Origin: JBCDHN01 sp965224535
GTDB taxonomy: Bacteria; Verrucomicrobiota; Verrucomicrobiia; Verrucomicrobiales; DEV007
Direction: 5' to 3'
Assembly (NCBI GenBank): GCA_965224535.1
Contig: CBDCZR010000033.1
Coordinates: forward strand, 186,001-250,000
Length of the DNA stretch: 64,000 nucleotides
Both the position numbers and the translations under genes were made by a program. Each line of letters begins with the position of its first letter. The stretch's first letter is position 1. Below the pieces are notes generated by a model that was given only the letters and a program-made list of their open reading frames with translations, searched no databases and was not told the origin of the DNA. Below, piece after piece: positions 1-8,221 of this stretch.

Positions 1-1
1 C

Positions 2-148
2 GATCCAGCGGCAGGCAACAAAACTCGCCGCTACTACGTCGTCGCCGTCGATGCGCTCGGCCAAGAGGGATTTCCGTCCTCGCCAGTCTGGCATCGGCGC
101 GAATGGCGCAAATTTTACGAGCCGTTTGTCGATGAGTGGCGCCAGTAA
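2..148 (+). CDS. C-terminal end of a secreted protein, fibronectin type III-like (partial)
   Basis: Open from the window edge, this frame gives 48 codons and a TAA at 146-148. The readable stretch YYVVAVDALGQEGFPSSPVW has the look of the last strands of a fibronectin type III-like beta-sandwich, as found at the C-terminus of secreted glycan-active enzymes in this phylum. It is followed by a short aromatic tail (WRKFYEPFVDEWRQ). The N-terminal catalytic part lies outside the window, so the enzyme class cannot be named. The gene lies directly upstream of, and on the same strand as, the large secreted protein at 370. Confidence 0.55.
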   Translation, partial: DPAAGNKTRRYYVVAVDALGQEGFPSSPVWHRREWRKFYEPFVDEWRQ

Positions 149-191
149 CGTCCGTAAACCTCATACCTTCCCTTTCATACCGAACCGAGCA

Positions 192-335
192 ATGAAACCG
201 ATCGCGATTCTCTTTTTCTTGTTGTTCTGTCAGGGTGGATCGCTTGCCCAGGCCGCGCCGGGGCGTGTTGCCGGAAATGCGATTTTCCGGACCGATCGGT
301 ACGCCTGCCATGCGCAGAATGCCGCCAAAAGCTGA
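192..335 (+). CDS. Short orphan ORF beginning with a signal peptide
   Basis: This ORF has 47 codons from ATG at 192 to TGA at 333-335. The first 20 residues (MKPIAILFFLLFCQGGSLAQ) form a convincing Sec signal peptide, followed by a short Ala/Arg-rich tail with one Cys. No family is recognised. It could be a genuine tiny secreted peptide. More likely it is the 5' remnant of a gene whose body was lost, because the large secreted protein 35 bp downstream starts with its own signal peptide. A frameshift joining the two is possible but would give tandem signal sequences. Confidence 0.25.
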   Translation: MKPIAILFFLLFCQGGSLAQAAPGRVAGNAIFRTDRYACHAQNAAKS

Positions 336-369
336 TGATGACCAATTCAATTTCAAGAGAGCTAAACTC

Positions 370-3300
370 ATGAGAGCAACCCTGCTCATCACCATCATCG
401 CTGCGGGAGGCCTCCTGCTAGCCCAAGACGGCGCCTACCGTGAGGAAATCATCACGCCGCACTGGATTGAGCGACACTCGCATGCCGAAGGGGCGCTCGA
501 TGCGCTTTTCCTGGTCAATGATTTGGCCCGCCGGGAGCCGGATGAGCTGGGTCAGCGTTTCGATATCGAAGTTCGGAAAGTGCGTACCTTGCGTGGCAGC
601 AATGCTTACAAAAACGTCTTCGATCTGGATGCGTTTGCAGCTCAGTTGGGGACGGATCCCGATGTGTTGGTCGTCAGCGCAGCGAAGGTCTGGAAGGACC
701 TCGGGCCGAAGGGGATCGAGTCCACTACCGAGTGGGTGAAGAATGGCGGTAGGCTGGTGGTGTTCACGCGGAGTGCACCGGAGCGCGAGTTGGAGGAAAT
801 GGGGCTGGAGGCCGGTGAGTTGGTTTCGTTGACCGATGCGGTTGGCGCGGGGCTGGATTTGGAACCGACTTTCCCAGGAAAATTCCGGGATTCGTTCGCG
901 GTAGCGCAAACCGAGGTGGGTATGGGCGCGATCACCTTGGCACGGCCGTTCGATCGGGCTTACGTCCGCTTCAACGCGCTTTTTCCGAAATTGGGAAGCT
1001 GGGATGATCCGGAAATCGCCCGGGAAACCGGGTATCTGCTGGCGAATCGGATCATTCGGCGCGCGGCAGGCAAAACGGACGGTGATTTGCCTAACATTGA
1101 GGCAAAACCGGAGGCGGGAGGGGTTCAGATTTCCGGTGAGCTGGAGTCGGGCGAGCTGCAAATCCAGGTTCGCTCGGCCTCGGGGCAATTGCTCACCGAA
1201 GCGACCGCGACGCGGCTTCCGATCAGCCTGCCGGTGCAATCGCGCGGTAAATTCAGCCTGATTCTGGATTGGCGAAACCCCGATGGCCAGCGATTGGGGA
1301 TCAACACGGTTTCGGTCGATTTGGGCGAACCGGAGCCGTTCGAAGTCGCGGTGTTGCCTGCCCCGCTTCCTCGGAATGCGCCGATTTCACTCGAATGGAC
1401 GCCGATTCGCGATCACGCCGATTGGCAGGTCGAAGCGGAAATCTACGATGCGGACCGCAACCTGCTTCGTTTAGCCAATGCGCCCGCCAGGGCCGGAAAA
1501 CTGACGATTCAACCCTGGCAAACGCACCAACTCACCCACGAGGTCCGCCTGATTCTCACCGGCCCGAACGAGCGTCCGGAATCCATCTCGCCTGGCGTGA
1601 CGAAGCAGAAGACCCACGTTCGCGGTAGCCGCACGATTCTCGCCGAACAGTTCAAGCGGCTCCATCTCGACGCCGACCCAGAAGCCGATCGCCGCCAGTG
1701 GACAACGTTGGCCTGGGGCGACGAAAACTCGCATCTCGCCGAACGTTGGCGCGGTCATCGGCTGCGCGAACTGGGTTTGAACGCGACGGCGCCGATTGGC
1801 CGAAACGTGGATTCAAACCGGCTGGCGGCGGCAACCGGTCTGCGCGTAGTGCCGACAAACGTGTTCGTTCCCAAGAATCGCTACAACGAGAAGCGATTCG
1901 ACGAGGAGCAATCGAAAACCTGGCTTACCGAGTTCGCTACCGGCGTGCAGCCGCTCTCGCCGCTCGGTTATTCCTTCGCCGACGAGCCGACGCAGAGCGT
2001 GATTTTGCCTTGGCTCGACAAAGGGGCTAACGTGCTCGCTTCGGCCGATCCGGGCGCGCGATTTGGCTACTGCGGCGTCTGGCCGGGCGCGTATTCGCCG
2101 GAGCTAATGAGGAAAAGTGGTTACCTCGGCCTCTACAGCCCGCGCCATCTCTACAACCTCAACATCTGGCTCGGCATCGAGCGCGATATCTACCGCAGCT
2201 TCCGTTCGCCGGACGGAATCGTCACGATTTGGACCCACTACGCGCCCTGGGCCGACCACGAGCCTTACTCGCGAACGGTGCCGTGGGTTTGGCTCTTCGA
2301 TGGGATGGACGGCGTTGGCTATTTTAAGTCGGCGGGGATGATGTTCGGCATCCTCGACGGCGATTTGCGCAGCACGCACGAAACCCGCTGGTGGAGCGAG
2401 GAAATTCGCGAGCTGAACGCAGGCGTGGCCGAGCAGGTGAAGCGAATGCGGCGCGATGTTGGTTCGGTTAGGATTCTGTTCGGCGGCAATTTGAAGGCGG
2501 TCGATCCATGGGCGCGGGCAATGAATGAGCTGTCGATTCCGTATCAGTTTCTCGATGCGAATCAGCTGCGGACGGAGTATTTGGAGGGTGTTAGGCTGCT
2601 CATCGCGGTAGACGGCGGCGAGTTGGGCGAGCCGATTGAGGCGTTTGTTAGGCGCGGCGGCGTGCTGATTGGCGGAGGCGGCTTGGCGAGCACATTGGAA
2701 AACTCGGCTGACCGTTTCGAGGCGATTTTTGGCTTCGCGCCCGATTCGATGGCGGCGGATGCGACTTCGGATTTTGCGGGGATTCGTGCTTCGGTGGAAA
2801 ACTTGGAAGGGCTGACGACGGGCGAGTGTTTGCCGGCTGGCGGTGAAGGGTGGAAAACGCTCGGAGGCGCGGCTTCGATTCCCGAACGGCTCAAAACGAT
2901 CGCAGGATCGAGTGCAATCCGGATGGGTTCGGATGGGAAGGCGATTTACCTGGCGCTGAAGCCGGATGTCGCCTCGGTGAAACGCTGGTTGCCGATTTTG
3001 TTGGGTCAGGCTGGGATTTCGGAACCGAAAATCTGGCTGGCGAACGAAGATCGCGTCTACGTCACGCGGTATTCGGACGGCGTGGCTCAGTTGGTTGGGT
3101 TGGTGCCGGATTACCACCGGATTGCGCCAGCCGAGCAAATTCGGGAAATCGCGCCGAATCCGCGCGATAGCGAGGACAACCCGCAAAAGGAGCAAATCGG
3201 CTATTTTCAGCACGGCCCACAGCGTTGGGCTCCGGTTGAGGCGAAACTGGATTTCGGCGAGACCAAGCATGCCTACGATGTTCGTCGTGGCGCGTATCTT

Positions 3301-4614
3301 GGGGAGATCAGCGAGCGTTCTTGGCCGATTCAGCCGGGCCGCCCGGAGTTGTTGGCGCTTCTGCCCTACGCGCCGCCGCAATTGAAGTTGGAAATCGCCG
3401 GGCAGGCCCAAGCAGGAACGGATTTGGAATTCGAGGTCGCGCTTTCGTCCAAGCAGCCATTCGCCGACCACGTGTTCCGAGCCGAATTGGTGGATTTGTC
3501 AGGAAATGCCGTACCAGGCGCGTTTGCCAATTTGCACGCCGAATCCGGAGTTGCGAGTGGCCGCTTTTCAATTCCCCACGGACTCGAACCCGGCGACTTC
3601 CGCCTGGTGGTCCGCGATATCCTGACAGGCGCAAAAACCGAATCGCGTCTAACCGCCTGTGAAGCTGAAAAAGTCGCCACTGCGCCGCTTTCGCCCCGCG
3701 AATTCCGCGTCGAACGTCACCCCGTCGATTGGCCCGCCGGCGAGTGGGAACCGATTCCCGAAGACCTCTCCGTTGCCGACGCCACGCCCGCTACCGCGAA
3801 AGTCAAATCGCTGCAACGCAAGGTGATCCACTATGGCAAGCACAGTGGGAACGAGCACCTCATGAGCGGCTTCACCATCGGCAACGGGCTGCGGACTTAC
3901 GAGATGAAATACCTTGTGTGCTGTGACTCGAAAATTCTCGACAAGGGTCCGCCGCAACGGGTTCGCGGGCTCAATGGTTCCGGGCTGGGGATGAACAAGC
4001 CGCACGGCCATTTGTGGTACTACAACAGCTACATCAAGGTCTACCTCGGAGATCGCGAAGGCGAAATGGTGTTAGACTATGAGCTGGCAAAGATCGAAGA
4101 ACTTAGCGACGACACGACCGCGCGTGTTCGCCTCACCTGGGAAGCGCCCTCGGCGACGGCGTGGCTGGAATACGTGATGATTCCGGGCCACGAAGGCCTG
4201 TTTCAGCAGCTAAGCATCGAACCGCACGATGGCAAGCCGCTGACGAAAACGACGGTTAATCTCATCAGTTATCCGGCGGGTTTTGGCAAGGGCGGCAAGC
4301 CGTTTTACGAGATCGCGCAGGAACACCAAGAGTGGCTCTTGATGGGCGACGCGGTCCGCGACCGCGATTTTTACGAAAGCGGCAAGGGCTCGGCGGGACT
4401 GTTGATTCGCCCCGAGGAATGGGCGGAGGTGAAATACAACGCGCGCCCGCTTTTGACCGCCGAACGGCCTGACGCCGATGCAGGCAAGCCGTGGCGATTG
4501 CACTGGGTCACGTGGATGTTTCCGGAACGCGGCAATGCAGCGGCGAAGGCCTACATGCAGACGAATTCAGAAGCAACGGCGACGAAACTGTCAGAACTGT
4601 TTGCCAAGCCATGA
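370..4614 (+). CDS. Large secreted GH42-like / beta-sandwich protein, unknown substrate
   Basis: The product has 1414 residues from ATG 370, chosen because it opens directly onto a signal peptide (residues 1-18, MRATLLITIIAAGGLLLA). An N-terminal region of about 220 residues looks like a ThuA/glutamine-amidotransferase-like fold. A beta-sandwich follows, then around residues 490-680 a TIM-barrel-like part with acidic and aromatic motifs (FADEPTQS near 535, GYCGVWPGAY near 568, HYAPWADHEPY near 622). After that comes a trimerisation-like domain resembling beta-galactosidases of family GH42. Residues from about 1150 to the end form a separate domain (KHSGNEHLMSGF, PHGHLWYYNSY) that I cannot assign. 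The stop overlaps the start of the sialidase-like gene (ATGA at 4611-4614), so the two are translationally coupled. Glycan degradation is inferred from this context; catalytic residues are not certain. Confidence 0.6.
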   Translation: MRATLLITIIAAGGLLLAQDGAYREEIITPHWIERHSHAEGALDALFLVNDLARREPDELGQRFDIEVRKVRTLRGSNAYKNVFDLDAFAAQLGTDPDVLVVSAAKVWKDLGPKGIESTTEWVKNGGRLVVFTRSAPERELEEMGLEAGELVSLTDAVGAGLDLEPTFPGKFRDSFAVAQTEVGMGAITLARPFDRAYVRFNALFPKLGSWDDPEIARETGYLLANRIIRRAAGKTDGDLPNIEAKPEAGGVQISGELESGELQIQVRSASGQLLTEATATRLPISLPVQSRGKFSLILDWRNPDGQRLGINTVSVDLGEPEPFEVAVLPAPLPRNAPISLEWTPIRDHADWQVEAEIYDADRNLLRLANAPARAGKLTIQPWQTHQLTHEVRLILTGPNERPESISPGVTKQKTHVRGSRTILAEQFKRLHLDADPEADRRQWTTLAWGDENSHLAERWRGHRLRELGLNATAPIGRNVDSNRLAAATGLRVVPTNVFVPKNRYNEKRFDEEQSKTWLTEFATGVQPLSPLGYSFADEPTQSVILPWLDKGANVLASADPGARFGYCGVWPGAYSPELMRKSGYLGLYSPRHLYNLNIWLGIERDIYRSFRSPDGIVTIWTHYAPWADHEPYSRTVPWVWLFDGMDGVGYFKSAGMMFGILDGDLRSTHETRWWSEEIRELNAGVAEQVKRMRRDVGSVRILFGGNLKAVDPWARAMNELSIPYQFLDANQLRTEYLEGVRLLIAVDGGELGEPIEAFVRRGGVLIGGGGLASTLENSADRFEAIFGFAPDSMAADATSDFAGIRASVENLEGLTTGECLPAGGEGWKTLGGAASIPERLKTIAGSSAIRMGSDGKAIYLALKPDVASVKRWLPILLGQAGISEPKIWLANEDRVYVTRYSDGVAQLVGLVPDYHRIAPAEQIREIAPNPRDSEDNPQKEQIGYFQHGPQRWAPVEAKLDFGETKHAYDVRRGAYLGEISERSWPIQPGRPELLALLPYAPPQLKLEIAGQAQAGTDLEFEVALSSKQPFADHVFRAELVDLSGNAVPGAFANLHAESGVASGRFSIPHGLEPGDFRLVVRDILTGAKTESRLTACEAEKVATAPLSPREFRVERHPVDWPAGEWEPIPEDLSVADATPATAKVKSLQRKVIHYGKHSGNEHLMSGFTIGNGLRTYEMKYLVCCDSKILDKGPPQRVRGLNGSGLGMNKPHGHLWYYNSYIKVYLGDREGEMVLDYELAKIEELSDDTTARVRLTWEAPSATAWLEYVMIPGHEGLFQQLSIEPHDGKPLTKTTVNLISYPAGFGKGGKPFYEIAQEHQEWLLMGDAVRDRDFYESGKGSAGLLIRPEEWAEVKYNARPLLTAERPDADAGKPWRLHWVTWMFPERGNAAAKAYMQTNSEATATKLSELFAKP

Positions 4615-5621
4615 AGCAAGTATTCTTCCTCCTCGCTCTTCTACCTGCCATCCTAAGCGCAGAACCGGCCATCATCTGGGACGTCTCCCGCATCGAAGAT
4701 CGCGACGAATGCAGGATCGAGTTTCCGGACCTGATCCGTTTCCGGGATCAGTGGTTTTGCGCCTTTCGCGAGGGCTTTGTCCACGGCAACGATGATTCGG
4801 GGCGCGCGCGATTGATCCGCAGCGCTGACGGAACGAACTGGGAAACCGCGGCGCTGTTCGAATGGGCCGGTGGCGACATTCGCGATCCCAGGTTGTCGGT
4901 TACGCCGGGGGGCTCGCTCATGCTCAATTCGTGCATCTACCACGTGGGCAAAAACACGGGAAAACCGGAATCCGCGGCTGAACCCGATGTCCGGCGCCAG
5001 TCCGTGACTTGGTTATCGCGCGATGGCGAAACCTGGAGCGGAGTCCACGCCTGCCCAACCGGCGTTAACACTTGGCGGTTCGATGCCACTTGGCATGGCG
5101 GCATGGGCTACGCGGTGGCTTATCATGGAACGCAGGCTTCCGGCGCGCTCTTTCGCACGCGCGACGGACGAAGCTGGCGGATGCTCAAAGACGACTTTTT
5201 CCCGAAATCCGGCGGCACGGAGGCGGCGCTGGCGTTTCCAAAAGCCGACCTCGCGGTTTGCCTCGCACGCCAACCTTCAACCAAAGATGGGGTCGTGAAT
5301 GCGAAGCTCGGCGTCGGACGTGGTCCGGCGTGGCAGGACTGGGAATGGAAAGCACTACAACTGGATTGGGAAGGCGTGGCGACGTTTGCGGGGCCGAAAT
5401 TGCTCGTGCTGAGCGATGGCCGTCTGGTGGCGACGGGGCGCAACATGGGACTGTGGTTCGTCGATCCGGAAACGGCGCAACTGACGCAGATTGCCCCACC
5501 GCTGGGCAATTCATATCCCGGATTGGCCGAGTATGATGGGAAGGTTTGGGTCACCGCGTGCACGCCAGAGGTGGATGCGGTGCGGTTTGCGGTGTTCGAA
5601 GTTCCGGAGACGAGTCGGTAA
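4611..5621 (+). CDS. Sialidase-like six-bladed beta-propeller (BNR/Asp-box) protein
   Basis: The product has 336 residues. ATG 4611 overlaps the upstream stop and opens onto a signal peptide (MKQVFFLLALLPAILSA). Three Asp-box motifs of the S/T-x-D-G-x-x-W type are visible: SADGTNW near residue 70, SRDGETW near 135 and TRDGRSW near 182. An FRIP-like early Arg motif region (FPDLIRFRDQWFCAFREG) lies at about 37-54. This is the normal make-up of exo-alpha-sialidase family beta-propellers (about 330-400 residues). The active-site Arg triad and the nucleophilic Tyr/Glu pair cannot be placed with certainty, so the substrate may be another acidic sugar. It is probably secreted and works with the GH42-like protein it is coupled to. 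Confidence 0.75.
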   Translation: MKQVFFLLALLPAILSAEPAIIWDVSRIEDRDECRIEFPDLIRFRDQWFCAFREGFVHGNDDSGRARLIRSADGTNWETAALFEWAGGDIRDPRLSVTPGGSLMLNSCIYHVGKNTGKPESAAEPDVRRQSVTWLSRDGETWSGVHACPTGVNTWRFDATWHGGMGYAVAYHGTQASGALFRTRDGRSWRMLKDDFFPKSGGTEAALAFPKADLAVCLARQPSTKDGVVNAKLGVGRGPAWQDWEWKALQLDWEGVATFAGPKLLVLSDGRLVATGRNMGLWFVDPETAQLTQIAPPLGNSYPGLAEYDGKVWVTACTPEVDAVRFAVFEVPETSR

Positions 5622-5643
5622 CCTTGAGTCTAATGGAGTTGCT

Positions 5644-6984
5644 TCATGCCCTGAAGGCGCTCACTTCACCATCACTCTCGGCGAAACGCGGTAGGTCGAT
5701 GCCCATCATCCGCGCCTGCGTTAGCCAGAGATTCGCCAGCGGAGTGCCCTCGGGCAGGTTGATGTGCAACCCGCGCTTCGTCGCCGCGCCGCCGCCGGCG
5801 ACGATGATCGGCAGGTCATTATACTGGTGGGTCGAACCATCGCCGAGACCGGAGCCGTAGGTGAAAAGCGTGTTGTCGAGCAGACTGCTGCCGTCCGGTT
5901 CCTGAATCGCGGCCATCTTCTCAACCAGGTAAGCAAACTGCTCCATGTGGAAGCGATCCACCTGCAGCAGGTCGTCGATCATCTTCGTCTGGTTGTGCGA
6001 CATGCCGTGATGGCTGCGCGGCTTGTCGAACAAGCTCTCGTAAGTGAACGGCGTGTCCCAGCGCTCAGGGCCGATCATGAATGTGGTCACGTTCGTCAGC
6101 CCGGTTTGCAGCGCCACCACCATCAAATCGCCCATCAGCCGGATGTATTCGCCGCGCGGCAGATGCGCCTCGGCCGGCTCATCGAATTTCACGTTCGCCA
6201 GCTCCGCCTTCATCTTTTCCAGCCGATCCATCTGCGTTTCGATCGAGCGGATCGACTCAAAATACTCCTCAAACTTCTGCCCATCGGCATAACCAAGCCG
6301 CGTTTTCATCGTTCGCGCGTCTTCGAGCACCAAACTCGTGATGTCGCGGTAACGCTCGATCTCGGTCGTGCGGAAAAGCCGCTGGTACATCTTGCGAGGG
6401 TCACGAATCGAAGGCGCAACATGGTCGGTCCCGTACCAGGAGATGTTGTCGAAGTAGATCGACTCCTTGTTGTCCTGGTGGCTGTTGCAACTAAACTCCA
6501 GGGTGCGAAACGGCGTCTCTTGACCAATGTGATCAGCCACAATGTGGTCGAGCGTGCGCTGCAATGGCCAGGCGGAACCCTTCACCGTGTAGGGCTCGGC
6601 GCTGCTGAGGTAGCAGGAGGCGCATTGGGCGTGGACGTCGGTGCCCTGCTGAAAGGTGCGATCCATCCCGGTGATGAGCGTAACCTGATCGCGCAAGCCT
6701 TCCAGCGGTTGCATCGTCGGCGTGATGTTCTCAAGCGGCTTGACGTTGAAGTTGGGATCTTGCTCGCCGAGCGAACGGCGCAAACGGCCGAGGTTGCCTT
6801 TCGGAATGACGTGATCCGCCTCGCCAGGGAAAAATCCGCGCCGGACCACTCCGATCGGCACATAAAAATGCGCCATGCGCTTGGGAACATGCGTCGCACC
6901 AGCCGCGGTAGTCTCGCCAAGGGCCGGGAGGGCCAAAAGCGAGCCGCCGAGGCCGCGGAGGAAATGGCGCCGATTCGGATTCAT
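5644..6984 (-). CDS. DUF1552 domain protein, Tat-exported
   Basis: The product has 446 residues from ATG 6984, nine codons inside the longest frame. This start places the twin-arginine signal MNPNRRHFLRGLGGSLLALP at the very N-terminus. The remainder matches the DUF1552 family of planctomycetes and verrucomicrobia: an early PKRMAHFYVPIG strand, a central helical part with many Lys/Glu, and the C-terminal TYGSGLGDGSTHQYNDLPI region followed by VAGGGAA. The function of DUF1552 is unknown. It is usually encoded next to DUF1585/1587/1588/1592/1595 cytochrome-like proteins, and none is near here. It converges with the sialidase-like gene, with a 22-bp gap. Confidence 0.85.
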   Translation of the reverse strand: MNPNRRHFLRGLGGSLLALPALGETTAAGATHVPKRMAHFYVPIGVVRRGFFPGEADHVIPKGNLGRLRRSLGEQDPNFNVKPLENITPTMQPLEGLRDQVTLITGMDRTFQQGTDVHAQCASCYLSSAEPYTVKGSAWPLQRTLDHIVADHIGQETPFRTLEFSCNSHQDNKESIYFDNISWYGTDHVAPSIRDPRKMYQRLFRTTEIERYRDITSLVLEDARTMKTRLGYADGQKFEEYFESIRSIETQMDRLEKMKAELANVKFDEPAEAHLPRGEYIRLMGDLMVVALQTGLTNVTTFMIGPERWDTPFTYESLFDKPRSHHGMSHNQTKMIDDLLQVDRFHMEQFAYLVEKMAAIQEPDGSSLLDNTLFTYGSGLGDGSTHQYNDLPIIVAGGGAATKRGLHINLPEGTPLANLWLTQARMMGIDLPRFAESDGEVSAFRA

Positions 6985-7082
6985 GGGATCAAGGGAGTCT
7001 GCAAGCTCCATTATCTACCCCAAGGCAAGAAAAACCGCAAAGCCGTTTCGTGCATTGCCAGATGGCACGAATAGTTCGGCAG

Positions 7083-7496
7083 TCAGCTATTCAGCTCAGC
7101 CGGCTTGCGTGGGGCGCTGGCTGTGCCGATGACCACCCTAAAGCCCCAAAGCTCCAGAGCCCTCTCGTTGCCGCGGTTTGCTCCTAACAACACGTCGCGG
7201 ATGTTGCAGAGAAACCAGTACAACGTGTTGGTGGTCTGCGAGGTCTGACCGGGCCCACTCCCAATGAGCTCTGCCGCCTCCGCGTGCAGCACCTGGGCCT
7301 CGGCTTCCAACTTTTTAGCCTGCGCCCGCTTTTCTGCCGCGATGGCCAGGTTGGTGTTAAAACGCCGCATGTTCAACCCCGACAACGGACTGTCGTCTCC
7401 CTCGGATTTGTTTTTTTCGCTCACGGAGGAAGCCAATTTGAGAAATTCGTCCGGCCGGCCGATGGGGACGTCTATGCGGATGGTTTTACGAGCCAT
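7083..7496 (-). CDS. Conserved-looking small hypothetical protein
   Basis: The product has 137 residues from ATG 7496. An N-terminal basic strand (MARKTIRIDVPIGRPDEF) resembles a ribbon or structural start. A long Ala/Glu/Lys helical stretch (about residues 50-78, AEKRAQAKKLEAEAQVLHAE) could form a coiled coil. A C-terminal part ends LELWGFRVVIGTAS. I recognise no named family. Codon composition matches the neighbours, and the gene stands alone between the DUF1552 gene and a repeat-bearing spacer, so no operon context helps. It could be structural or phage-derived; nothing in the sequence decides it. Confidence 0.6.
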   Translation of the reverse strand: MARKTIRIDVPIGRPDEFLKLASSVSEKNKSEGDDSPLSGLNMRRFNTNLAIAAEKRAQAKKLEAEAQVLHAEAAELIGSGPGQTSQTTNTLYWFLCNIRDVLLGANRGNERALELWGFRVVIGTASAPRKPAELNS

Positions 7497-7697
7497 AATG
7501 AAGGTAAGCTAAAGGTGGAAGTGAAAAGAATAAGGAAAGCGCGTTGATGCGAACGATTAGTTAAGTTTAATAAAACATCCGGAAGAGTAGAGCTATTTTT
7601 CACTCCAAAGGAGTTTTTCGCTTCCCACTCAGCTCTGCATGGTTGCCGCTGGCCCCGACATCAACCCCGCGATCGGCGACGGGCAGCAGCAAATCGG

Positions 7698-7865
7698 CGA
7701 AAAGAAGGCCAGAGTCGCCACCAAGAAGGATCAAATCTGCAAAAAGAAGGCCAGAATCGTCAACTGGGAGGATCAAAGTTGCAAAAAGAACGCCAGAGTC
7801 GGCGACTGGGAGCAGCCGATCATCAACTGGGAGCAGCCAATCGTCGATTGGAAGGTCCGTCATCG
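7698..7865. repeat. Tandem 42-bp repeats grading into 21-bp repeats
   Basis: Three 42-bp units run head to tail at 7698-7739, 7740-7781 and 7782-7823. Each starts c(a/g)aaaagaa(g/c)gccaga. The last unit and the following DNA subdivide into 21-bp units at 7803-7823, 7824-7844 and 7845-7865 (cgactgggagcagccgatcat type). The repeats are open in one frame on each strand (14-residue periodicity: G-L-L-F-A-D-L-x-L-P-V-x-D-S on the minus strand). No start site, flanking domain or ribosome binding site supports a gene. The spacer from 7497 to 8221 has no other convincing feature. Confidence 0.75.
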
Positions 7866-8221
7866 TGAAAAGCTGGCCAAAATGAGGAACTTTGCGCTGC
7901 TTTTAAAGGTCGCCATCTGGGCTTGCCCCAGTGGAACCGGGTTCAACTACCAGAAACTCCTCCCAACGAAGTCGTCCCGGCCGGGCTTGCCCCGGTCGAA
8001 CGGTGTTCCCTGGCCAAATCTTGGGAAAGAGACATTGCTCCATCGGGATGAACCCGAAGGTGGCATCCATTTCGATCAGATCGAATCTGGTTTTCGAACA
8101 TGCTAACCACCGAGGCAAGCTCGGAGGTGTGCCAATTGTAACCACTGGAGCTAGTTACCTACCAGGTTCGGAAAGTGGAAACTGGATTGCTCTATTTTGA
8201 GGTTCCACGCCACCAACAACC
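7866..8221. other. Spacer without a supportable gene
   Basis: This stretch follows the tandem repeats and precedes the 3' end of the BatD/BatE-like gene. Several short frames are open on both strands, but none has a signal peptide, a domain signature or a convincing start. Proline/glycine-rich translations on both strands (for example around 7960-8020) look like non-coding GC-rich DNA or a decayed element. Confidence 0.5.

Noticed and set aside
2104..3471. Long minus-strand frame of 455 codons
   Set aside because: It is antisense to the GH42-like gene; the translation is Arg/Pro-rich without any domain, and the GC-rich third positions of the real gene keep the opposite strand open.
7698..7865. 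CRISPR array
   Set aside because: Units are contiguous with no unique spacers, and no cas gene is in the window.
7639..8106. 155-codon plus-strand ORF over the 42-bp repeats
   Set aside because: Only the repeats and Pro-rich sequence; no start context. Kept as a repeat, not a gene.
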